Positions 22,157 through 34,480 of a stretch of DNA of 64,000 nucleotides are shown in pieces. The DNA is taken from the NCBI RefSeq assembly GCF_964204645.1, contig NC_134030.1:5144278-5208277 (forward strand). Reading direction: 5' to 3'. Source of the DNA: Tubulanus polymorphus (lineage: Eukaryota > Nemertea > Palaeonemertea > Tubulaniformes > Tubulanidae). Below the pieces are notes generated by a model. It was not told the origin of the DNA, did not search any database, and saw only the letters and a list, made by a program, of their open reading frames with translations. The translations under genes were made by a program, and so were the position numbers. Each line of letters opens with the position of its first letter. The first letter of the stretch is position 1.

Positions 22157-24202
22157 ATGCCGCTACAAACGACTGTCATTGGTAGTTATCCGAAACCGGA
22201 TTATCTGCAAGTTCCCGATTGGTTTGTGGACCACCATGTCCCCTCACCCAGGCATTACAATGACTTTATCAGAACCCAAGACACGACCGGTAAATATTTC
22301 TAGAATATAAAATCAAATCCACGTATTATGTGTCCGCAATGATGTCCAAATGTTTTCTCTTCTTTATAGAATTACATGCAGCCATATTGCAAGCCAAGAG
22401 TGATGTCATTCAGGATCAGATAGGGATGGGTCTGGACGTCATCACTGACGGTGAAGTCAGTCGGGAGAATTATATTCATGATTTCTGGTGGGTTTTTCAT
22501 TAACAGTGATCTCTAAATTGTCAGAATAGAAACTTAAAAGTTGTTACTCTTGTATTCGATCATATTTAATCGATTGAACGATGATTTTTTCAGTCGACAT
22601 TTGAACGGATTCGATTTCGAACGACCGGAAATGATGACGCATAACGGTCTATGCCGATTCGAGGTACCGGTCATCAATCAGAAAGTTGGTATCGGAGATG
22701 ATGAGGATTTTTGCGCTGAAGAGTGGAAAGAAGCGCAGTCGATGTCGCACAAAGCTGTCAAAATGACGTTACCCGGCCCGTTAACGATAATACATATGAC
22801 GCATACTCCAGGTCAGTGGCTATTCAGTTTATTCATCTGTCAATATACTTGACACATGCACCTGTCAACAATCAGTGAACGCAGCTATCAATCAAAAAGC
22901 TTTCAACCCATCGTAAGATTGCATTTAGTTTCAAAAAATTAATGCAAAGCGTTTAAAAACCCCAGACTATGGTCCATAATTCCTGTTGATATCCGTGTAG
23001 GAAGCAAATTTTGAATGGGACTGTTAGGGGGTTGATGGAAAGCTACCGATAAAAATAATTGATACGCGTTAAACAACTAGAAGGGAGAAACAGAGTTTGA
23101 CTTAACTTAATGAGTGATTTAGCTTCATACACAGACTTCACTGGACTTGTACCATCTTCTGAGGGTCTTCGTTTTTTTTCAAAAGTACGTAGGGCCTATA
23201 TTGTTTCATAGATTTCGGCCCCCTGTGATATAAGTTAGTTCATTTTCTTTTGGTAGTCGGAGGTATTTATAAGGATCGCAAACAGTTGAGTCTAGACCTG
23301 ACCACGGTTATAAACCATCAAGTATTAAACCTGGTAGAAGCGGGCTGTACGCATATACAGATAGACGAGCCAGTACTGGTCAGTCATCCAGATATCGCAT
23401 TAGAATATGGCATCGATCATCTAGAAAAATGTTTCGAGGTAAGCTGGTCCCTGCGTTGCCTTAAACTATCTTTAAATTCGCTATTGTATTGACGTTTAAA
23501 TAATGCCCCTTCATTGAGATACACAACCAAGTATCTGATATACAATTTCAGGGTGTGAACGATAGCGCCCAAAAGATCGTCCATCTCTGCTGCGGCTATC
23601 CACGCGCTTTAGTAAGTTAGCAAGTAGAACATGTATTCGAATGTCTTACGGAAAGTTATAGTGACCGATGAAATTCAATATAATTTTTCCTGTATTTGCA
23701 GGACGACGACGATTACCCTCGGGCAGATCGCAACGTCTACAAACTACTGGCGGATAGAGTCGACCAATCATGTTTTGACGCAGGTAATACATATTTCAGC
23801 GATTTTTGAGAGTTAGGTTATTGCGAACGATCTAATATTGTCCTTTCGCGTAAAAACTTTACAAATGGGACTGTCATCGAGCCTCTATCAAAGCTTCGGA
23901 TATATTTACTAATTCCAATCTGCTTCGTTCTTTCAGTATCTTTAGAGGATGCGCATCAACATAACGACCTTGATCTATTCGATCACTTCAAAAATGTCAA
24001 AGTCATCCTCGGAGTTGTCAAAATAGCGTGCAGTAAAGTCGAGAGCGTCCAAGAGATTAAAGAACGCGTACGGGAGGTTCTAAAACACATTCCAGCTAAA
24101 AACTTGATACTGGCGCCCGACTGCGGCCTCGGCTTCCTTCCACGCGACATCCTGCAACAAAAAGTCACCAACATGGTTCTAGCCGCGAAATCATTGCCGT
24201 GA
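22157..24202 (+). CDS. MetE-like cobalamin-independent methyltransferase
   Basis: Seven exons: 22157-22289, 22370-22487, 22594-22811, 23257-23438, 23552-23611, 23702-23783 and 23937-24202, giving 352 aa. This is the length of the catalytic half of MetE (UROD/MetE-like barrel) without the N-terminal domain, as in short archaeal/bacterial forms. Motifs: TTVIGSYPKP at the start, GLDVITDGEVSREN, LPGPLTI and AGCTHIQIDEPVL. The four expected zinc ligands are present: H228 and C230 (VHLCCG), E268 (VSLED) and C327 (APDCGLG). MetE transfers a methyl group from methyltetrahydrofolate to a thiol, making methionine. The real substrate here is unknown because short homologues can use other thiols. The start follows the acceptor directly. 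AATAAA at 24906-24911 fits the 3' end. Confidence 0.85.
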
Positions 24203-25068
24203 GGGGGCGCCTCGCGCGTTTTTGTAATTTTATGTCTCTGATGTTTACGCGCTTTCGCTCGTAAATTAAGGTCGATTTTTTAAGCGAATGAATCGGATCG
24301 GAACAGTGAAGCCGGTCTGGAGAATTGTTCATTGAGCTACCGCGGCATGTAGGTGTACTGATGTTGCGCAAGCCCGTAATGCTTTAAAATACTAATCGCT
24401 CAGGTGACGCGTATGCGAAACTATTTTCATCACGCATCTACGATTTAAAACGATATTTCCAGTTCTACCGAGGAAATATATACATATAAATATTTCTGCA
24501 ACTAGTCGAAACTATTGTATCAAGGCTTTACCAATCAATCCAATTCCGTATCGCGGGTGATTTTTGATTTTCGCAAACATGGCGGCAGCAATGCGTAACC
24601 AATAATGGTGCAGTATTGTCATTAGTGTTCGAACTTGTCGATGACGTCTGTCTCTGGACGAGGATATTCACCTAGCAAAACCTACTAATTGACCGGTGAT
24701 TAGAACATGATATGTGGACTTTGATTTTGATGATTTATCGCTGAACATATCGCAGCGTTACGACGTTATCTATTTTTTTTGTACTTAGACAAGAGAATCG
24801 TAATATTTCGGTGCTATTGTTTTATTTCACCTATTGTATATAGGACACCCGTATTATTTCGATTTGTATAATGATTTGTAAAGTTGATTATTATTACAGT
24901 ATTAAAATAAAAGCAAATTGTGCATTCTTTTTTTATGTATACCTTGTTTTTATTTATGTGAATTACAACAATAACATTAAATAGAATATGATATGGTCTT
25001 GCGTTTAGTGGAACAAAAATGAGCATCACCGGTAGCTTCATACATATTTCAGTTTCTCCGGTGTTCCC
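24203..25068. other. Convergent 3' UTRs
   Basis: This is the 3' flank of the MetE-like gene (polyadenylation signal AATAAA at 24906-24911) facing the 3' end of the minus-strand MFSD6-like gene, whose stop is at 25069. The tails of the two transcripts may overlap around 24.9-25.0 kb. No further gene was seen. Confidence 0.45.
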
Positions 25069-27895
25069 TCAGTTCTTGTTTACTGTTTCCTCCTCGGGAA
25101 CAATCGGAGCAGGTTTTTCACTAAACTGTAAATAAAACAGATGAGGACGAATTCAAATTCGCATATTTTTTCTGCGCGTCGATTTATGATGAAATGATTC
25201 TTAGAGACGAATGTAGCTCTTACGTGTTGAGCTATAGCGAATAATATGAGCACCATGATCGACGTAAGACCCATGCAGCCAAACGTCTTATGAGCACCAA
25301 TTCGAGACATCATTACGCCACCGATAAGGTGTCCGGAACCGAGTCCGAGCCCCCAATAGACTCCGTGGATTATGCCCTGCATTGTGGCAAGCGAGTCTTT
25401 CGGTACCGTCTGTATGGAGTACCGAGTCATAGACGACCACACTGCCGAAAACGTGAGCGCTGAAACGGCGAATGTAAATCTAAATTTTATAAGACAGTTA
25501 AATGCGTATATTTAGGAGAATTAAACATTTACATCGAACTTCGTTTCTAGTATAATCTTTCGATGATTGAAAGTCCGTTATAACGCCATCACTTTAAGGC
25601 CGCTACTCATTTAACGCAAACATTTTTCAGAGCACAATTATGCTCAATCTAAACCAGATTCAATGGAAATACCAAAGCCAAATTCGGTATAACGCCATGT
25701 TTTTCAGTGGTCCCAATAATGTCACCAAAAAGGACTTTTATTGTTCATTATATTACGTACCCTGTAACATCTCAGCCGGTATGACGAGCCAAGGGTCCTC
25801 TATAATAGCGTAAGTGGTAAACCTCATACAGTAACAAACAAGAGCTAGATACAGAGTTCCAATACAGCCGAATGGTTTCAATACCAGACGATCGACGAAG
25901 AAAAACATCGTGAATTCGCAAATATACGTCGTGCATATCACGATTCCGAGCAGCATTTGAGTCGCACCTGCGAATGAATGAATGAGTGATAAAAAATTCA
26001 TAACAATTCTGAAAAATTGATAATCGAAATATTACAGTAGTTTTCTCAATTTCTATAGAATTGCCGTATTGCAAGAATCTCCCCTTGCGATACAATCTGT
26101 TTTCAAAACTAATTACATTGCATTTTGTATTCTGTTTTTATAAAAGGACTGAGAGGTTTGTATCGATTATTGCTAATTGAACTTATTTTGTGTTGGAATA
26201 CTGGTGCTGACCTAAATTTTCAAGATGCCAATATAGAAATCCCCAGATGAATCCGTTACACAGTCCCATATAGAAACTGATAAACAGCCAAGACGCGTAG
26301 TGGACTGTCGTCAATATGGAGCATAATGACTGTAGATTGTGTTTATTCACTTCTCGTTTTTCGTAACCCTGAAAAAATTAAAAACCCTTAGAGAATTCGA
26401 AGTCAAGTTTCATTTCTGGTTATTGAAATGCTACCGTTTTTTATTACCTAACATTCAAATGTTTGATCGATGATACGTACTTAGTACACCACGTCACCAA
26501 GCATTCTACCGCCGATAAAATGATTGATAAAAGTTGAAAAAATGTAAAAACAAAACAGAATATAAGAAGATAAAATGACGAATCAAAGTCCAAATATGAG
26601 GCAATATAAGACAATTGATAAAAAGATCCACGATGATCTTTCGCGAACCTTAAATTTAAAGCTAAGACCGGCCAATATGGCCATGGACATACACCCTCCG
26701 AAAACGTAAAACGGCATCATATAATCACAGATATCGACTTTAGTACCACACATCACTACTTGGTGTCGCGTCATATTCAGTAAATATCCAACTGTAAATG
26801 CGCTGGAACGATCCAACAAACGGAAATTTGCGAAAATTCATTCTTGCATTCAACCATTCATTACAGACAACCAAAAATATACAATGTATGTGTCTATGTA
26901 TTTTTGATACAGCGCATTATTACTAACCTTATTCCGAAGCCTAAAGACCCCCAGGCTCTTTGGAGGCTGTATTTATGTTCGTGACCGCTGCCCAATTTAT
27001 CGATAGTACCGGCGTCTGCCAGGGCAGAGGTCGGGGCTTGTACCAATTCCCCGGCTATCACCAACAAAACTAACGTCAAAAACACTCGTTTCATATCAGC
27101 AGGCTCGTATAACCAAGACATATTCTCTTTATCATTAACCACATGAAAAAAATGATTGTACCAAGGTGTAGTGTTTATTTTAGTTTCGATGCTGTTCAGT
27201 AAATGAGTTTGACCGTGCGGCGCTAAAGTCGTTGTCGATAAGTTCGTCAATTTTCGTGCGCGATTCGCCTGGTCAATCAGTTTATCGTCAGCGATGTCGT
27301 CAAACGCCGACCGCACGATTCTATCCCAGTGAGTTACGTTGATCAGATTCGGACACTGCGTCACGGGTTTCGTCGCTGGAATAAAACCTAACGACATTTT
27401 AAACACGAGCCAGCCGATTAGAGAAATATAAAACAAAATACGCCTGAGTTTGAACCGATCAGCGATGGCACCCCACAACGGGCCACTCGGAAATCCTAAA
27501 AGTGGCCTTAGCCCGGTCACGAGCCCGATATGACTCGGTCGAAGGCCTAGTTGCTTCAGATAAATCGACATAAATGGCGTTAACGCCCCTCTTGCGCTAA
27601 AAAAGGCAAAATAGAACAATTTCGATGAAATGAGTTTGGTTTCGATTTTGATACAATCGGCCCAGTTTCCCCAGTCCATAAAATCTTCGACACTTTCTAT
27701 ACGGACGGGTTTCGCAATTTCTTGGTTCTCGTTTTGTTTCGGACAGTAAACACCCTCGGTTATAGGGCTCTCCTCCGTATCGGCGGTACCTTTACTCATC
27801 GTTTCCGCGGACGAGTTTCGACGTAATAAACGAGATTCTGGCGACGAAACGGCGAAAACAACGTTACGTACGAGTTGCGGCCTTTGCTCGAACAT
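25069..27895 (-). CDS. MFSD6-like major facilitator (copy A)
   Basis: Six exons on the minus strand: 26928-27895, 26649-26802, 26212-26368, 25761-25967, 25224-25459 and 25069-25125, giving 592 aa. An N-terminal cytosolic stretch is followed by TM1 with FFSARGALTPFMSIYLKQLG, then GLRPLLGFPSGPLWGAIADRF (the MFS loop 2-3 motif) and a long extracellular loop with several N-glycosylation sequons. The second half contains the family-typical FIWGFLYWHLENLG, GVYWGLGLGSGHLIGGVMM and a cytosolic tail EKPAPIVPEEE. Such proteins are orphan 12-TM transporters of the MFSD6 group. The exon 2 donor (AAG|GTTCGC) is weak, but it gives the right phase. Intron 4 holds a degenerate repeat (25569-25735). A paralogue lies at 57604. 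Confidence 0.88.
25569..25735. repeat. Degenerate inverted repeat in MFSD6-like intron 4
   Basis: The motif cgttataacgccat near the left side and ggtataacgccatg near the right side, the latter followed by tttttcagtggtcccaat, look like worn DNA-transposon termini. The ends are too degenerate to define borders or a target-site duplication. Confidence 0.25.
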
Positions 27896-29271
27896 TTAGA
27901 TTCAATTTGTGCTGCTCCATGATGAAAAATATGAAACTTTGTAGACCGATTCTATTCCGTGCTCTTTCTTTGACACAAAAAACAAAAATATATTTCTCTC
28001 TATTCTCTCCCAAATTGTTTGAATTTATCCATCTATCCATCTACTAAACTATCATACATATTGTGGAACTTCGCATATGCAGGACATACTTCGGTGTAGG
28101 TAGAAATACACATATTGTCATTCTTCGATATTTCCGATATGTTTTGGGAGCGACAAATTTTAATTGGTATTTATGTCTAATTAAAAAGCTATACACACAA
28201 CGATCGGAGCAGATGGTTCAAATCGAACAGATAGAATATACACAGATACAAAATGCTGTACCTCCTTAATTACATATTTCTATAAACACATGCGGGACAA
28301 ATATTATGATCGGCTATTCAGATTTCGAGAATCTCACCCACGGTTATTGATTGCCGTTGTAAAGTCGCTTGAATTATTCTTTAGTTTCTGTCGGGCGTAC
28401 AAAATAATCGAGAGATATTCGATAGTTTTGAGCTGGATGCCCAAAGAGGTAACTAACAACGTCAAAATTAATTATATAAGTCATGAGGTCATTTAAATTG
28501 TTCTGGACACGATAAGGGGCTTCCCAGAGAGGCAATGGGCTGCATACACCCAATGTAGTCTTTTCCACTACTGAAATTCATTTCGCATCAAACCTTGTTA
28601 TTTGTAATTGTTGATAACCTAGAGATCACTAAAACACTATATCGAAATGGGTACAAACCGAATAGATAAACAAGTGAACCGGTGGTATATAGATATTAAT
28701 ATTCGGCTAATATTTCTGGGTAAATACTCGTGGCGAGTAACATGTGTTACTACGAAATCACACCGGCTAGGATTGATGATAGTTAGTTTCCGAAGTGAGT
28801 CGTGGCGTCGTGGCAACACATGTTGCAACCGAACAGAGCGCATTCTCAAGTAAAGAAGATTTTCTATTGTTTAATGATGACACGCCGGGTGCCACGTTCT
28901 TCACGCAATCTGATGCCTGAGTGACTGACAACCACGTCGCAATGATTTCACCAACATGGCCGCATCCGCAGGGGGAAGCAGCTACACATCTTGATATTCA
29001 AAAATAGAATCTAACCTCCCTGAAAACTAGCATTCAAGTTTAAAATGCAGCTATGCAAAACTCGAATTAATGAATTCGACGATTTGACAATTGCGGATAA
29101 TTTTGCGGTGTAATCAAACTGAGTTGATCAATAGGTTGCCACCCCTCGGCAATATTCCAACCATCCTATATCGGCGACGTTTTTGATTTCGCAGCTGAAA
29201 TCACGGTGATTGGATTCCGAGATGATTTTTGACTTTGTGGCAAATTCCACGTTTCAATGTATGCTATACGA
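27896..29271. other. Intergenic, no gene seen
   Basis: Divergent spacer between MFSD6-like copy A and the cyclophilin gene. Small ORFs here lack any recognisable domain. Two short palindromes, agtaacatgtgttact near 28736 and gcaacacatgttgc near 28813, stand out but have no assigned role. Confidence 0.4.
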
Positions 29272-29377
29272 TATAAAACAGCGATAAAATCGGATATGAT
29301 TGCAGTTCGATTTTATCTCTTAGACGAGAAAGTTATCTAAACACATCGGGACACTACTCAGCAAAACAGCGTACAAG
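29272..29377 (+). promoter_or_regulatory. TATA-like box and 5' UTR exon of cyclophilin gene
   Basis: TATAAAA lies at 29272-29278. A transcript starting about 30 bases later (near 29303) would run through non-coding sequence to a donor GTACAAG|GTAAAC at 29378. The coding exon begins immediately after an acceptor at 29713, so an untranslated first exon is required, and this is the best candidate. Confidence 0.45.
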
Positions 29378-29713
29378 GTAAACATAATCAATCATTCTTC
29401 TGTTTCTTTTGGAAAAAATTATCTTAAGAAAATTATCAATTCTTGTTTTAATTCACCAGGCATCAGATCATGTTTCATCCACTTTGATCTTTTCAATTCT
29501 TGATATCAATTTCACCAGCTGCAGTTCTTCATTTTTTTCCAATATCTGAAAATCTGAGATCGAATCAGCACTAGGCATAAATTATTAGGCATAAATCTCT
29601 ACCTCAATCGAAATATATAGCGCAAATCGTTTGGATCTCTTTCTAGGATTAATGATAACTTTATAGAATATCGATATTAATACGAAAAATCTTATTTGTA
29701 TCGTAATTCGCAG

Positions 29714-31051
29714 ATGAAGGCACATTTAGCAGTATTCTTCGCCCTGCTCGCAGTGGCGTACTGTAGAAAAAGTAACTACACAGTTACAGATGAGGCATGG
29801 TTTGATATTGAAATCAAGGACATGGACGGACCTGGAGAAGACTTCCGAGGACGATTCGAAATTGCGTTATTCGGTTTAGTTGCTCCGGTATCGGTCTTCA
29901 ACTTCAAATCCATAGCCGCCGGATACAAGCATGGATGGGTAAGTTTCGATAAGTGTACACTTTTTGGTCTCTCGTCTGGATTTTGAGAAAGGGCTATTGA
30001 TAATTACGATATCGCCACGTATTTCGGGCACCGCGGCATGTGTCGCGCTCTCTGCAGCTATAAAAAGCAACTGTACGACGGCAACAGCTTGTCGCAGAGA
30101 GCATCTGTCACCAGATCCGTGTCTACGACAAATGATCAGTGAATCTCGAATTACACATGATTTGATTGTTTGATTTTGCGAATCTCCACCAACTGTTTAC
30201 ATATTACATTACGTCGTGATTGTATATGGAAATATTGTCAACGCTTCGAAAAGTCATTTGTACGCGCGTGTTCCACACTTCAACATCGATATTCTTATAG
30301 ATTTAGACACACGGCATTTGGCAATGACTAAGATATCCGAGCAAATAGCGTGGAAGATGATTTGCTAATTTTAAAACGTAAATCGACGAATTCGTAATTT
30401 TTGGAATTGTTTTCATCGTTTTAGGAGAAGCTCCACTATAAGAACACACGTGTCCATAGAATCGTGCCTGATTTCATTGTACAAATGGGAGACATCACAG
30501 TTGGAGATGGCACTGGAGGTAAAAAATAGAAAAAAATACTTTGTTTATAGCATATGATGTAATTAATATCAACTTTCTATCTAAAATGCTGCTACTTATT
30601 CAGTGTTTTAATTCATTTCTTGTTATGATTCAAGGTAAAAGTGTTTATGGAGCCAAATACAATGACGAACAATTCGTCCTGAGTCACAGAGGACCCGGAT
30701 GGGTTGCCATGGCCAATCACGGCCCAGACACAAACGGATCTCAGTTCTACGTCCTTCTCCAGAGATCCAGATGGTTGGATGGAAAACACGTCGTTTTCGG
30801 CAAGGTTATCAGAGGATTCGTAAGTATTCTTAATTATATCAGATAATCCAAGTTGGATTAAATGTGTGTTGAGTTGAGTCAAAAAAATCTTTTTTATTCC
30901 ACAGCGTGTAATCCAAGCTATCGGTGAAGTTGAAATAGACGATGCAGCCTCGCCGAAGAAGTTGATCCGAATCATAGATTGCGGACTGAACCAGGTGGAA
31001 AAACCGTACGAACTTAAAGAAGAAGAACTAGATTCAGAGGAAGATTTATAA
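29714..31051 (+). CDS. Secreted cyclophilin (peptidyl-prolyl isomerase)
   Basis: Four coding exons: 29714-29938, 30425-30518, 30635-30819 and 30905-31051, giving 216 aa. Residues 1-18 ([18 protein letters not shown]) are a signal peptide. The cyclophilin domain follows with the active-site arginine in [14 protein letters not shown], the glycine loop [29 protein letters not shown], and the tryptophan and histidine of [13 protein letters not shown]. Catalytic residues therefore look intact. The C terminus is an acidic extension ending EEEELD-type sequence and SEEDL, with no canonical KDEL-type retention signal, so secretion or atypical ER retention are both possible. The ATG was chosen because it directly follows the acceptor and starts the signal peptide. 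AATAAA is at 31346-31351. Confidence 0.92.
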
Positions 31052-32241
31052 ATTATCTCAACTTTCATGATTTTTATACAAAAATTTGTAGATAGATTAA
31101 TTTTAGTAACGATTAAAATTATATGAAATTAGAAATAGCTGATGGAGCGAGGGTTCATCGGATCCTTAAATATCCTAGCAGAGCCGAATTTGAACAAAAT
31201 ATCTTAAAGGGGTCGTGACCGACCAGAACCTAAAACACGTCTGTTTGTCCATAAAATTACTTTTGATAAAAGAATAAGCTGTCTCAATGATACAAAGAAA
31301 ATGTTCGAAAAACGCTGATTGTATGTGTACATGTGAGTAAAAAGCAATAAATGAGCCTCAAAAGAAAAAATATATTCCCATTTTTGTTTTTATGTTCGTC
31401 CTGATTAAAACAGCTTTTTCATCTGTGCACAATTGATGGTGAACACAAGATTCTACAAGGATTTTGCGAGTTGGTCGCTTCTAACGGATCTATAGGGAAA
31501 CAATCAAAACTCGAGATAATAAAAACGCAACGTTCACATGTATTTTTTTTGGGCCCGAGCAGATCTTGTGGAATCACCTAGAAACAATGGGAACGAGAAT
31601 GACGTGGTTTTCCACATTCTTTGGTATTTAATACTTTCAGGACAGAAGCTGACATGGATACGATCAAAAGGCAGAAATCGAAATAGTTTGTTACTAAATA
31701 ACATGTTTGTGAGACGATTTTAACTGGCTTATGAATGATTCCTTCTGTCTTCAGGCCGCATAAATTGATAAATACATTGTTTCGAAACATTGATTGGAAT
31801 CACTCCTTGGATTTATCAGACTGATTAATCCAAGAACTCACATGAGTTTGGGGTTTTACTAAGACTGCCTGATTCGAATAGGCCAATCTGACCTCACGGA
31901 CAAGAGATCGAATCAGCTAGCATCGGGCTTATTCACTTTCGGGCTGCTTGCTTTGCTATTCCAGTGGGCTCGCCCGACCCTCACACATCCGAGTTATATA
32001 GTTACTTGCACGTACGGTTGAAACTTTTGCTCTTGCCTGAGTTGAGGTGGCTATCTCCGACCTTTACGTGCAAAGTTCCAACAACCCTTGCATGTTAGAG
32101 TCAAGTTGATTAGTTTCGACATTGTGCGCTCCAAAAGAATGAATAAGTGGTGTATTCTAGTTCAAATACATTTTACTTCTCTTTTACTCAAGTTTCACTT
32201 TGATTCAATCAAGAATCTCTGTATTGATAAAATCTTTACGG
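31052..32241. other. Intergenic, no gene seen
   Basis: It holds the cyclophilin 3' UTR (signal at 31346-31351) and then AT-rich spacer. GC-richer sequence around 31860-32060 resembles neither a coding exon nor a structured RNA that can be recognised. It may be old repeat material. Confidence 0.35.
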
Positions 32242-33228
32242 TCAATCGCATCTAAATTTCATGCGAATTTGTCGCCTCAATTTGCGACTAGAAATGTAAT
32301 ACAAAATGAAGTTTATACACGAGTTCGAACAAGTGAAAAAGTGCCCAAGTGCTGAAAGTTGACTCTTTTTGTTTTTTGGAACGAACCATCTTAAAGCCTT
32401 TTGGAATCCTGAAGGGAATTCGAATATTAGATACGACATGACCGCCATAAATGCTAAAATTGATGCCTGATGTTGCACGGCTGTTGAAGATGAATCTTTA
32501 CTTGAAATTATATTCCTGTTTCTTGTTGCTGTAACTAGTGATTTCACAATTACAATATTGGCAATGACCATTATGAAAAAAGGTGAGAAGCTGATCAGTC
32601 CTATATGCATTAACGTGCGAAAATCCTTTCTAACGTACGGGATCAACGTGCTACGAATCATCACAATCGTCTCCTCAAATGGACAAGCCACTGTTACATA
32701 GGAGAGTGATTGATAGTACAGACGCCATGTACACTGCGATAATGCACAAATGATTATAACCACAAAACAAGTTACTTTATAAACTTTGGTCGTCATATAA
32801 ACTCGAGCCTTGAATGGAAAAACAATAGCCACAGCCCGTTCTATACTTATCATTACTGTTATCCAGTTTCTCATCATTTTTGCAGTTGGATTCACCATTA
32901 AATAGATCAAGTACGCTTCGATTTCGCGGTCCTTTCTCATGAATATTCCCGCTCCCAATCGCGACCACTCGTACAGATACCGAATCGGTCGGTCTATGAC
33001 CATTATGATGAGGTAGTTATTTTCCACGAAGGCGAGAATCCGCAAAATAGTGAAAGTCGGAACGTTTGAATTGTAGGACGACATGACGTAAATCGTCAAT
33101 GAATTCAGAACCATTCCGGCGATTGAGACTGGTAAAATAGCATAAACATTAAACAACCATTGCACGTATGTAGCATGGATAAACTTGCAATTTCTTCTGG
33201 TTGAATTTCCTGTCTCTGGCATGTTCAA
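32242..33228 (-). CDS. Rhodopsin-like GPCR, intronless (pair 1, copy A)
   Basis: Single exon, 328 aa, seven hydrophobic segments. The N terminus carries NST and the first TM contains LNSLTIYVMSS. The TM3 end reads ISIERAVAIVFPFKARVY, so DRY is replaced by IER, and TM7 reads NSCINFILYYISS in place of NPxxY. It is closely related to the gene at 34481-35461 over its full length, with the second extracellular loop the most divergent part. Family A peptide-receptor type; ligand unknown. The in-frame second Met (residue 3) is an equally good start. Confidence 0.85.
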   Translation of the reverse strand: MNMPETGNSTRRNCKFIHATYVQWLFNVYAILPVSIAGMVLNSLTIYVMSSYNSNVPTFTILRILAFVENNYLIIMVIDRPIRYLYEWSRLGAGIFMRKDREIEAYLIYLMVNPTAKMMRNWITVMISIERAVAIVFPFKARVYMTTKVYKVTCFVVIIICALSQCTWRLYYQSLSYVTVACPFEETIVMIRSTLIPYVRKDFRTLMHIGLISFSPFFIMVIANIVIVKSLVTATRNRNIISSKDSSSTAVQHQASILAFMAVMSYLIFEFPSGFQKALRWFVPKNKKSQLSALGHFFTCSNSCINFILYYISSRKLRRQIRMKFRCD

Positions 33229-34131
33229 TAATTCTTAACAATCTGTAGAATCTTGTAGCGATCATTATGAACGTTACAAGAACGATAATTGCAAAATCAA
33301 TCCTTGAAGTTAAGATAATGACCATACTTCGCTGTAAAATAGTCATGATGTTTAGGCGTGGTATGATTTGCGACAAATTTTCTGTAATTTAGAATTGCTT
33401 TCATTTGCACTGATCATAGTCGTTTTGTGCAAAGTCTTCAGCTCAAGTGTGAAAACATATAAATCAATGATTCAAATACGACAGAGATTTCGATGATACC
33501 CCTGAATATTTATTTTCGATTCGATTTAAAACAATAAAAAACCGGCTTGAATTCATCTTAAGAACTAAGGCCCAACGTCTTACATGAACAAAAACTAAGT
33601 ATTAGATATCTTATAAAATTCTAACATATTTTATATTTTTCAAGCATTGTCCGTGTGTTTATATATTTATGTGCATGTTGCGTGAGTGTGATGAATGTGG
33701 TGAGGATGCTTCTGGGAGACACGACTTAGACTGATTCAGTCTCGCCGTGTTCCGCAATTTGTTCCATTTTTCCCTTCCTCATATCATTTCACTTCAAGTG
33801 ACGAAAATAAATTTCTATTCTATTCTTTAACACCAGTGCATGGAAATGAATTTATTTTCATTCACATTTTGCTTTAGGCCTAGTACAGGAAGACAGTTAT
33901 TTTTCATGGCTCATAAATTGTGTGCTGTTTTATTTAATTTTTTTCCCAAAACAAACGTTTTTCAATGGCACCTGAAAACTGCGACTACCGCACGTGCTGC
34001 ATGTGCGACAGTCTGGGATCCGCGCCTATGCAGTTGGAGCTATTACATTCACTTTTCAGTCAATTCAAATCGGGTAGGAGTATATGGCCGGGAAAAGTAG
34101 TATCGGTTTTCGCCAGACTAAAATGAGTTCC
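33229..34131. other. Intergenic between GPCR copies
   Basis: Spacer with no exon recognised. Small ORFs overlap the GPCR 5' flank. An aataaa cluster near 33800 lies on the plus strand with no gene to serve. Confidence 0.35.
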
Positions 34132-34220
34132 TTTTTTGCTCCTGCTACTAGTGATTTGATAATTATAACATTCGCAATGACCATACAATAAGGTGAGAAG
34201 CTGATCAGTCCTATATAGTC
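34132..34220 (-). pseudogene. GPCR relic fragment (pair 1 family)
   Basis: About 90 bases match the TM5 region of the two flanking GPCRs. All three share the plus-strand words actagtgattt or agtgatctaat, gcaatgacca or gcaatggcca, and aggtgagaagctgatcagtcctatat. This copy has a deletion after the shared accat and nothing recognisable on either side, so it is the remnant of a third tandem copy. Confidence 0.7.
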
Positions 34221-34480
34221 GTCGGTTTGAGATGTTACTCGTTCGTGAGGTTTCTATATATTGATGTCAAGATGATGCTTGGATATAAACGGTCGATTTT
34301 CCTCATATTTCGTTGATAAACAATATAGGAATTATCCATACCTGACATTCTGTTAGCATCCTGGAGAAATGAGAATGTCACCATATTTATTCATTTGTCT
34401 CCGGGCTCCGTCCCTCGCATGCCAGAGTTGCGAAGCTACGATTTCGCATGCAATAGTCGAAGTTTAATGATATCTTTAGG

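Noticed and set aside
22157-24202. Bacterial contamination as the source of the MetE-like gene
   Set aside because: The gene has six spliceosomal introns with consistent phases and lies between animal genes.
28637-28853. Nearly coincident ORFs on both strands
   Set aside because: They arise from palindromic words (agtaacatgtgttact, gcaacacatgttgc), with no protein similarity.
31538-31790. Overlapping small ORFs on both strands after the cyclophilin gene
   Set aside because: No conserved motif, no splice sites that fit, AT-rich composition.
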